Source: an uncultured Rhodanobacteraceae bacterium (GTDB taxonomy: Bacteria > Pseudomonadota > Gammaproteobacteria > Xanthomonadales > Rhodanobacteraceae). Taken from it: DNA of 12,216 bases. The notes under the pieces were generated by a model. The model did no database searches. It was not told the DNA's origin and saw only the letters and a program-made list of their open reading frames with translations. Positions 7,444 to 12,216 of the stretch are shown here, in pieces. Within the stretch, counting starts at the first letter, position 1, and each line of letters begins with the position of its first letter. A program made the position numbers and the translations under genes. The stretch is taken from NCBI GenBank assembly GCA_937902695.1, contig CALFNI010000391.1, positions 1 to 12,216 of the forward strand, written 5' to 3'.

Positions 7444-8133
7444 ATGCAGGCTCTCGTCAGCGGCGCGAACCGCGGCCTCGGATTCGAAATGACGCGCCAG
7501 CTGCTCGCGCGCGGCGATCGCGTCGTCGCCGCCTGCCGTCATCCCGGCAAGGCACTCGCGCTGACCCGGCTCGCCGGCGAGCATCCCGGCAAATTGCACG
7601 TGCTGCCGCTCGATCTCGCCGACCCGCGCTCGATCGCCGAGCTCGCGCGCCAGATCGGCGTGCTCGATCTCGATGTCGAGCTGCTCGTCAACAACGCAGG
7701 CGTGCTCGTCGAGCACGAGCGTTTCGGTGCGATCGAGCCGAAGTCGCTGCGCGACAGCTTCGCGGTCAATGCAGAGGGCGCGTTCCTGCTCGCGCAGGCG
7801 CTGAACCCGCATCTCGCCGACGGCGCGAAGATCGTCAACCTGTCCTCGACGCTCGGCTCGATCGCCAGCACGAGCTCGCTGTACAGTCCGAGCTATGCGA
7901 TGAGCAAGGCGGCGCTCAACATGGCGACGCGGCTGCTGTCGATCGCGCTCGCCGCGCGCGGCATCGTCGTCGTCTCGATGAGTCCCGGCTGGGTCAGCAC
8001 CGACATGGGCGGTGCCGGCGCGCCGCTGAAGCCCGAGGCATCGATCGCATCGATGCTGCGCGTGATCGATCATCTCAAGCACTCGGACAACGGACGCTTC
8101 CTGTCGCAGAACGGAGAAACCATTCCATGGTGA
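7444..8133 (+). CDS. SDR-family oxidoreductase (C-factor/carbonyl-reductase-like)
   Basis: A 229-residue classical short-chain dehydrogenase. The cofactor motif SGANRGLG is at 6-13, VNNAG at 82-86, the active-site Asn at about 109, Ser at 134/135, and Tyr151-x3-Lys155 in SYAMSKAALNM. The PGWVSTDMGG segment at about 181-190 is the loop typical of the C-factor (CsgA)/sniffer-like carbonyl reductase branch. An Arg after the glycine motif (GANRG) suggests NADP(H). The substrate is unknown. The protein is cytosolic. The ribosome binding site is weak. Its stop lies inside the start of the next gene (ATGGTGA), so the two are probably translated in a coupled way. It heads a three-gene set with two exported proteins of unknown role. 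Confidence 0.9.
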   Translation: MQALVSGANRGLGFEMTRQLLARGDRVVAACRHPGKALALTRLAGEHPGKLHVLPLDLADPRSIAELARQIGVLDLDVELLVNNAGVLVEHERFGAIEPKSLRDSFAVNAEGAFLLAQALNPHLADGAKIVNLSSTLGSIASTSSLYSPSYAMSKAALNMATRLLSIALAARGIVVVSMSPGWVSTDMGGAGAPLKPEASIASMLRVIDHLKHSDNGRFLSQNGETIPW

Positions 8134-8951
8134 TTCGATTCATGACGTGCGCGCTCGCCGCGGCGCTGTCCGCGACGCTCGCGCGTGCGGACGAAGTGCA
8201 GCTCCTGCCGCCGCCCGGCATTTCGAACGGCTTCGATCCGATCCCGGTGACGGCGTGGCGGATCGGCGCGCTGGAGCTGCGCGATCCGCACGTCTATTAC
8301 TCGCTCGGGCTATGCGTGGACGTCACCGACGAGCTCAACGCGAATATCGCCCAGCAGCTCGACGCCGACGCGGATGGCGACGGCAACTACGATTCGAGCG
8401 CGGTGGAGTTCATGCTTCCGTACGGCACCGGGTTCGAGGAGGCATTCGGCAGCATCGAGGGCATCTGCTCGACGGCGTCGCCCTCGCAATGCGCGCCGGC
8501 CGCGCTGCCGGCCGTGCCGCGCTGGTACGCGCCGTATGCCCTCGCGCCGCCGACGGTCTGCCTCGGTCCGTTGCCGGGCACGACGAGCGGTTACACGCCG
8601 CCGGTGCCGGCGCCGGGCGGGAACTGCTTCGCCACGACCGTGATCGACACGACGTTCGCGTTCGGCACGCTCTCGGTGCCGCTCTGGGACACCGCGCTCG
8701 CGGCACCGTGGCCCGCGACGACCGGCTCGACCTCGGGCGGGCTGATGCGCGGGTTCCTGCGCGAGTCCGACGCAGATCAGATCACCGTCGATCTCGGTAC
8801 GGGACCGGTGACGCTTTCCTCGGTGCTGCCCGGCGGAACGGGCAGCTGCGCGACCGGCGTCACCAACGGCATCGACAGCGATCGCAACGAGCCCGGCTGG
8901 TGGATGTATCTGGAATACCGGCTCGACGCCGTCTCGCTGAGTGACTATTGA
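8127..8951 (+). CDS. Exported protein of unknown function with a Ca-loop-like motif
   Basis: A 274-residue protein I do not recognise as a named family. Residues 1-21 form a signal peptide (likely cut after ARA). The mature part has six cysteines (63, 114, 122, 145, 167, 241), enough for three disulfides, and many Pro, Gly and Thr. Residues 81-89 read DADGDGNYD, an exact DxDxDGxxD loop like those that bind calcium in EF-hand, dockerin and thrombospondin type 3 repeats. It comes shortly after LELRDPHVYYSLGLCVDVTDELN, which looks like a folded core. No catalytic motif is visible. GGAGA sits nine bases before the ATG, and the start overlaps the SDR stop by seven bases. An alternative ATG at 8142 is possible but would shorten the signal peptide. 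The stop overlaps a TTG that may start the next gene. Confidence 0.8.
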   Translation: MVIRFMTCALAAALSATLARADEVQLLPPPGISNGFDPIPVTAWRIGALELRDPHVYYSLGLCVDVTDELNANIAQQLDADADGDGNYDSSAVEFMLPYGTGFEEAFGSIEGICSTASPSQCAPAALPAVPRWYAPYALAPPTVCLGPLPGTTSGYTPPVPAPGGNCFATTVIDTTFAFGTLSVPLWDTALAAPWPATTGSTSGGLMRGFLRESDADQITVDLGTGPVTLSSVLPGGTGSCATGVTNGIDSDRNEPGWWMYLEYRLDAVSLSDY

Positions 8952-8977
8952 CGCGCCGCATCGGCTGGCGTTCGGGC

Positions 8978-9856
8978 ATGCGCAGAACCGTGATACTCAC
9001 GATCGCGACGCTGACGGGACTTCTGCTCGTCTGGCTGCTGGTCGTGCGCGTACCGCCGCCGCAGCCGCCGGCCGCATCGCCTTCGACGCCGGTCGTGCTC
9101 GCGCCGCCGGCTCCGGCAGATCCGCCGCCGGGCGAGCCGGTTCCGGCGAGGCCGCCCGAAACGCCCGTCGCGGACACCGCAACCGAACCGCCGGCGCCGC
9201 CGGGAACCGTCGCGCCGGCGTCGCCACCGCCGGGCTCCGCAGCGCCGACCGATGACGCGGACGCGAGCGCCGACGAGACCGCGGACCAACCCGCGGACGA
9301 ACCCGCTACGGATTCGGGAGGCGATGACGGCGGCCCGCCGGAGATCGACGCCGATCATGCAACCGATCTCCTCGCCGACATGATCGCGCGCGCGGAGAGC
9401 GCGAGCGAAAACGTTAGTACGCCGAACTCTGTCGTGGCGACGTTGAAGCAGTTCGATCAGGAATCCGTCGATGCCGACTGGTCCGAGAATGCCGCGCAGC
9501 ACATCGAGGCGTCGCTCGGCGAATGGATCGCCGCGTTGCCGGCGGATGCACAGGCGCACCTTGCGCTGATCCACGTCGAATGCCGCGAGACCTTGTGCCA
9601 GGTGCTTGCGGCCGACAACGATCCAGGGACCGCCGATGAGCGCTCCAGGGCCGGGCACGAGTGGCAGCAGGCGATCGGCACCCTGCCGCAACAGCCCTGG
9701 TGGCACGAGCTCGCTTTCGTCGCCTTCGATACGCAGGTCAGCAATGCCGACGACCACACGCTTTACATGAGCTATCTCTTGCGCGAAGCGAAAGCGCCAC
9801 CGGCGCCGGATGCGCCGGCCGGCACGGGCGATACAGGCAGCAGCGACGGCGCTTAG
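8978..9856 (+). CDS. Single-pass membrane protein with Pro/Ala- and Asp-rich linker, unknown function
   Basis: A 292-residue protein of unknown function. After MRRT there is one hydrophobic segment (about 5-23) that should act as an uncleaved signal anchor, leaving the rest in the periplasm. Residues about 26-90 are a Pro/Ala-rich linker and 91-125 are strongly acidic (many Asp and Glu), as in cell-wall-spanning spacers. A folded C-terminal domain (about 128-275) contains VECRETLCQVL, with Cys202 and Cys207 close enough to form a disulfide, and a WWHELAF segment. The tail is again Ala/Pro/Gly-rich. The start is uncertain: ATG 8978 has no clear ribosome site, while an in-frame TTG at 8948 overlaps the upstream stop (TTGA) and would add ten residues. 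Its TAG overlaps the stop of the convergent gene. Confidence 0.75.
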   Translation: MRRTVILTIATLTGLLLVWLLVVRVPPPQPPAASPSTPVVLAPPAPADPPPGEPVPARPPETPVADTATEPPAPPGTVAPASPPPGSAAPTDDADASADETADQPADEPATDSGGDDGGPPEIDADHATDLLADMIARAESASENVSTPNSVVATLKQFDQESVDADWSENAAQHIEASLGEWIAALPADAQAHLALIHVECRETLCQVLAADNDPGTADERSRAGHEWQQAIGTLPQQPWWHELAFVAFDTQVSNADDHTLYMSYLLREAKAPPAPDAPAGTGDTGSSDGA

Positions 9857-10515
9857 CCGTTGCGCGCGAAGGCCGCGATTTCGTCGAGAAACCGCTGCGC
9901 CCTGTAGACGCTGCTGCCGATCACGCTCCGCTCCAGCATCGCGGCCCACGTCGAGCGGCCCGGGCGGCGCACCCAGCGCAGCACGAGCAGCATCGCGGCC
10001 AGAGGCACGGCGCTCGACACGAGAAGCCAGTACACGACCTCAGGTGCATGCGCGTAGATGTCGGCGCCGAAAAGCACCATGAACGCCCACAGCACGAACG
10101 GCACCCAGATGAAGCAGCCCACCGTACCGAATACCGGGGCGCTCCTGAGGAGCCACGTGCGAAGCCCGGTCAGCCGGCGCTGGATCTCGAGCACCGGCGC
10201 CGCGTAATCGATGCGGCGAACGAGGTAGATGTCGCGCGCGCCGCCGATGATCAGCATCAGCGCATACGCATGCAGCGAAGCGCCGACGATGACGAGGTGC
10301 GGCGTCGCGAGGTGCTCGACCCAGAACGGCGCGAACGTGAGCGCGAGCAGCGCGCCGACCCCGATCTGCACGATGCGGCCGATCAGAAGAGGCCGCAGGC
10401 TCGCGCGCAGGCGATCGAGCCGGCCGTCGCGGAACGTGTGCAGGTTCAGCGCTTCCTGTCGTTCGAGCCGGCGGTCGAGCGCGAGCCAGGCGTTCTTCAT
10501 GTCATCGAGTTCCAT
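9853..10515 (-). CDS. Four-helix membrane protein, putative partner/regulator of the adjacent ECF sigma factor
   Basis: A 220-residue integral membrane protein. A soluble N-terminus (MELDDMKNAWLALDRRLERQ) of about 40 mostly charged residues is followed by four hydrophobic segments near 44-64, 72-92, 127-149 and 160-180, then a cytosolic-looking basic tail. It starts 11 bases after the sigma factor stop with a strong AAGGAG ribosome site, so the two form an operon. Genes in this place often encode anti-sigma factors, and the helical N-terminus could bind sigma. However, no zinc-binding HxxxCxxC motif of the ZAS class is present and the topology is multi-pass rather than single-pass, so this role is inference from context. 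The ATG at 10498-10500 (Met6) is an alternative start. The gene ends by overlapping the convergent neighbour's stop. Confidence 0.85.
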   Translation of the reverse strand: MELDDMKNAWLALDRRLERQEALNLHTFRDGRLDRLRASLRPLLIGRIVQIGVGALLALTFAPFWVEHLATPHLVIVGASLHAYALMLIIGGARDIYLVRRIDYAAPVLEIQRRLTGLRTWLLRSAPVFGTVGCFIWVPFVLWAFMVLFGADIYAHAPEVVYWLLVSSAVPLAAMLLVLRWVRRPGRSTWAAMLERSVIGSSVYRAQRFLDEIAAFARNG

Positions 10516-10526
10516 CGTCTTCTCCT

Positions 10527-11033
10527 TCACGGATTCATGCGGGCGCGCAGCGTCTGCTTCGCGCGGTTGATCTTGGTGGCGACGTTCGTCTCGCTGATGC
10601 CGAGCACGTCGGCGATCTCGGCGTAGCTCTGCCCTTCGAGGTAGAGCAGGATCAGCGCGCGGTTCAGCTCGTCGAGCGTGCCGATGAACGCCATCAGCTC
10701 GCGAACGCCGTGCGCGCGTTCGGCCGTGTCGGCGAGCGGATCGAGCCCCACGAGGTCGCCGTCGTCGAGCGAGGCGGTTTCGGGCGCTTGCCAGCGCTGG
10801 CTGCGCGCGATCGAGATCGCGACGTTGAGCGCCACGCGGTACATCCAGGTGGCGAACGGCCGACCGCCGTCGTAGCCGGGCCAGGCCTTCCAGAGCTGCG
10901 CGACGATTTCCTGCTCGAGATCGCGCCGGTCGGCCGGCGTGCGGCTGTAGGACATGGCGATCTTGCGCACGATGCCGGCGTGCCGCTCGACGCGGGCAAC
11001 GAAATCCGCTTCGGTCCGCGCGTCGCGCGTCAT
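10527..11033 (-). CDS. ECF-type RNA polymerase sigma factor
   Basis: A 168-residue sigma-70 family factor of the extracytoplasmic function type, with only regions 2 and 4. Region 2 (about residues 11-80) includes RDLEQEIVAQLWKAWPGYDG and the region 2.3-2.4 segment FATWMYRVALNVAIS, used for promoter melting and -10 recognition. Region 4 (about 112-165) is a helix-turn-helix, YAEIADVLGISETNVATKIN, for -35 binding. The acidic linker between them has no extra domain. I prefer the start at 11033 because AAAGG lies about nine bases upstream and the homology begins there. An upstream ATG at 11084 would add 17 residues but has no ribosome site. It is co-transcribed with the four-helix membrane protein and divergent from the repeat-rich surface protein. 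Confidence 0.9.
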   Translation of the reverse strand: MTRDARTEADFVARVERHAGIVRKIAMSYSRTPADRRDLEQEIVAQLWKAWPGYDGGRPFATWMYRVALNVAISIARSQRWQAPETASLDDGDLVGLDPLADTAERAHGVRELMAFIGTLDELNRALILLYLEGQSYAEIADVLGISETNVATKINRAKQTLRARMNP

Positions 11034-11276
11034 CGCCGGCTGCCTTTCGGTTGCATCGATTTCGCTCGTGATCGTCGTGTCCATGCCCGGTGATTCGCAC
11101 CGGCGCGGGGAAAATCACAGGCCGGAAATCAAAGTTCGTGGCCGGCGGCCGCCTGCAGATGCTTTTGTAACGGAAATGCAGCGTTTTCGGAGTGCCGCGC
11201 GACGGATCGGCGATCAATCTCGCCGGCGCCGCGGCCGGGAGGCGGCGGCGCACCTTCCACCGTCAGGAGATTCGCC
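11034..11276. other. Divergent intergenic region between sigma factor and surface-protein leader
   Basis: About 190-240 bases, depending on the sigma start, that must hold the promoters of both divergent transcripts. It has the least GC-rich patch of the neighbourhood around 11155-11190 (TTTTGTAACGG and GCGTTTTCGG) and a run of A at 11111-11114. I could not identify a convincing -35/-10 pair for either direction. Confidence 0.4.
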
Positions 11277-11318
11277 ATGCAGCATCACGATCAAGGCTGG
11301 GGCCCGGTCCGCGCCTAA
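11277..11318 (+). CDS. Short leader reading frame (13 aa) overlapping the surface-protein start
   Basis: An ATG at 11277 preceded by CAGGAG with about eight bases spacing, the best ribosome site in this region, opens a 13-codon frame encoding MQHHDQGWGPVRA and ending in TAA. That stop shares a base with the ATG of the following repeat-rich gene (TAATG), while that ATG has no good ribosome site of its own. This arrangement suggests that ribosomes translate the leader and then reinitiate, so the leader may set expression of the downstream gene. It is too short for any homology argument and could also be a chance frame, with the ribosome site serving some other start. The claim rests on spacing and overlap alone. 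Confidence 0.45.
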   Translation: MQHHDQGWGPVRA

Positions 11319-12216
11319 TGGGCACCCGGAATCCCCGTAGCGCCGCGCGAATCGCGGCGCTCGCCCTGGCGCTGCCGGTTGCAGCCGGCGCGCAGACGAT
11401 CTGGACCGGCGCGACCGGCAGCTGGTTCGATGCCGGCAACTGGTCGGCGGGCGTGCCCGACGCGAGCGCCGATGCGCGCGTCAACGCAGGCGCCTGCGAG
11501 ATCGCATCGACCGGCGCGGCTGCGCACAGCGTCATCCTCGGTTTCGACCTGCAGGATGCCGGCACGCTCGACGTCGGCGGTGACGCGACGCTCGACGTTG
11601 CCGCCGATCTTTCGGTCGGCTACGGCGGCAACGGCACGCTCGGCATCGGCGCCGGCGCGATCGTCAACGACTACAGCGGCGAGATCGGCTACACGATCGA
11701 ATCCGACAGCGGCGCGCACGGCGATGCGACCGTCGACGGTCCCGGCACGCAATGGAACCACGCGTACGAGCTCTACGTCGGCTACGGCACGGGCACGCTC
11801 GCGGTGTCGAACGGTGCGAGCGTCCACGACGTCTATGGCTATCTCGGCTACTACCCCGAGTTTCCCGGCCATTCCAGCGGCACGGCGACGATCGACGGCG
11901 CCGGCTCCGTGTGGACGAACGATGCGAGCCTCCACGTCGGAGACTCGGGCACCGGCGTCGTCACGGTCAGCAACGGCGGCGCGCTCGTGAACGGCGAGGG
12001 CGATCTCGGTTTCGATTTCGGCTCGGACGGCACCGCGACCGTGACGGGCGCGGGTTCCAGCTGGACGACGTACGGGTTCATCTACGTCGGCAACAACGGC
12101 AACGGCACGCTGCACGTCGAGGACGGCGCGACCGCGAGCTCGCTCGGCGGCTTCGGTTACATCGCGTGGGCGTCGGCATCGACGGGCAGCGCGACGATCG
12201 ACGGTGCCGGCTCGCC
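11318..12216 (+). CDS. Repeat-rich surface protein (T5SS/PEP-CTERM-associated repeat type), C-terminus outside window
   Basis: At least 299 residues, open to the right edge. A signal peptide (about 1-25, ending AGA) is followed by IWTGATGSWFDAGNWSAGVP, the opening motif common in autotransporter and PEP-CTERM proteins of this class. From residue 137 there are three repeats of about 50-52 residues (137-188, 189-238, 239-290) and the start of a fourth. Each begins ATIDGAGSxW, then xLxVGxxGxGTLxVSNGAxV, then a GYLG-like or GFDFG-like turn; a degenerate unit precedes them. Such repeats build a right-handed beta-helix stalk. Whether the protein ends in an outer-membrane barrel (type V secretion) or a PEP-CTERM sorting signal cannot be seen. 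The start overlaps the leader stop. Adhesion or surface attachment is the likely role. Confidence 0.85.
   Translation, partial: MGTRNPRSAARIAALALALPVAAGAQTIWTGATGSWFDAGNWSAGVPDASADARVNAGACEIASTGAAAHSVILGFDLQDAGTLDVGGDATLDVAADLSVGYGGNGTLGIGAGAIVNDYSGEIGYTIESDSGAHGDATVDGPGTQWNHAYELYVGYGTGTLAVSNGASVHDVYGYLGYYPEFPGHSSGTATIDGAGSVWTNDASLHVGDSGTGVVTVSNGGALVNGEGDLGFDFGSDGTATVTGAGSSWTTYGFIYVGNNGNGTLHVEDGATASSLGGFGYIAWASASTGSATIDGAGS
11726..12216 (+). repeat. Tandem protein-coding repeats of about 150-156 bp
   Basis: Units at about 11726-11881, 11882-12031 and 12032-12187, with a partial fourth from 12188. They share GCGACGATCGACGG-like starts coding for ATIDG and CACGTCGG/TACGTCGG coding for xVG. Similarity is clear at protein level and only moderate at DNA level, so the units are old rather than freshly duplicated. 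Confidence 0.75.

Noticed and set aside
11161..11200. TGTAACGG in the divergent region as an ECF -35 element
   Set aside because: The hexamer resembles some ECF -35 boxes, but no CGTC-like -10 is found 15-18 bases away, so I do not call a promoter.
11034..11253. Upstream extension of the membrane-protein frame through the sigma factor gene and beyond
   Set aside because: This is another frame of the sigma gene and intergenic DNA; the membrane protein has its own AAGGAG site and ATG at 10515.
11315..12115. 266-codon minus-strand frame under the surface repeat protein
   Set aside because: Antisense shadow; the plus frame has a signal peptide and recognisable repeats.

Overview
This is a very GC-rich, gene-dense bacterial window. 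A gammaproteobacterium is the best guess, perhaps Xanthomonadales-like. The reasons are a ubiJ-ubiB pair, an OleD/3-beta-HSD-like reductase that resembles Xanthomonas OleD from memory, an ECF sigma factor followed by a small multi-pass membrane protein, and an intergenic palindrome of the CCCTCTCCCGC...GCGGGAGAGGG type. No rRNA, tRNA, CRISPR, phage or transposase genes were seen. The taxonomic call is inference, not a search result.

Layout. Positions 1-1832 (minus) hold an OleD-like NAD-dependent reductase, then ubiJ, then the first 45 codons of ubiB, which runs off the left edge. ubiJ and ubiB overlap by four bases. Divergent from this set is a secreted alpha/beta hydrolase (1923-3329, plus). 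It meets a VOC-family protein (3334-3717, minus) tail to tail with four bases between stops. Next on the minus strand is a DUF4156-like lipoprotein (3824-4231). A 196-base gap with a nested REP-like palindrome separates it from a large periplasmic M16 zinc peptidase (4428-7265, minus).

From 7444 to 9856 (plus) three genes run with overlapping or nearly overlapping ends: an SDR oxidoreductase, an unknown exported protein with six mature cysteines and a calcium-loop-like motif, and an unknown membrane-anchored protein with a Pro/Ala- and Asp-rich linker. Their tight packing suggests one coupled operon. The last gene overlaps by four bases, at the stop codons, a minus-strand operon (9853-11033) made of an ECF sigma factor and a four-helix membrane protein that may regulate it. 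Divergent from the sigma factor is a 13-codon leader reading frame with a strong ribosome binding site. Its stop overlaps (TAATG) the start of a repeat-rich surface protein of the T5SS/PEP-CTERM-associated repeat type, which continues past the right edge.

How they work together. UbiJ and UbiB serve ubiquinone synthesis. The hydrolase, M16 peptidase, lipoprotein, the two unknown exported proteins and the repeat protein all act in or beyond the cell envelope. The ECF sigma/membrane pair is the one obvious regulator; control of the divergent repeat protein is possible but unproven. Most of the window looks like ordinary chromosome. The least explained parts are the leader peptide with its surface protein, the coupled SDR/exported-protein operon and the non-canonical sigma partner.
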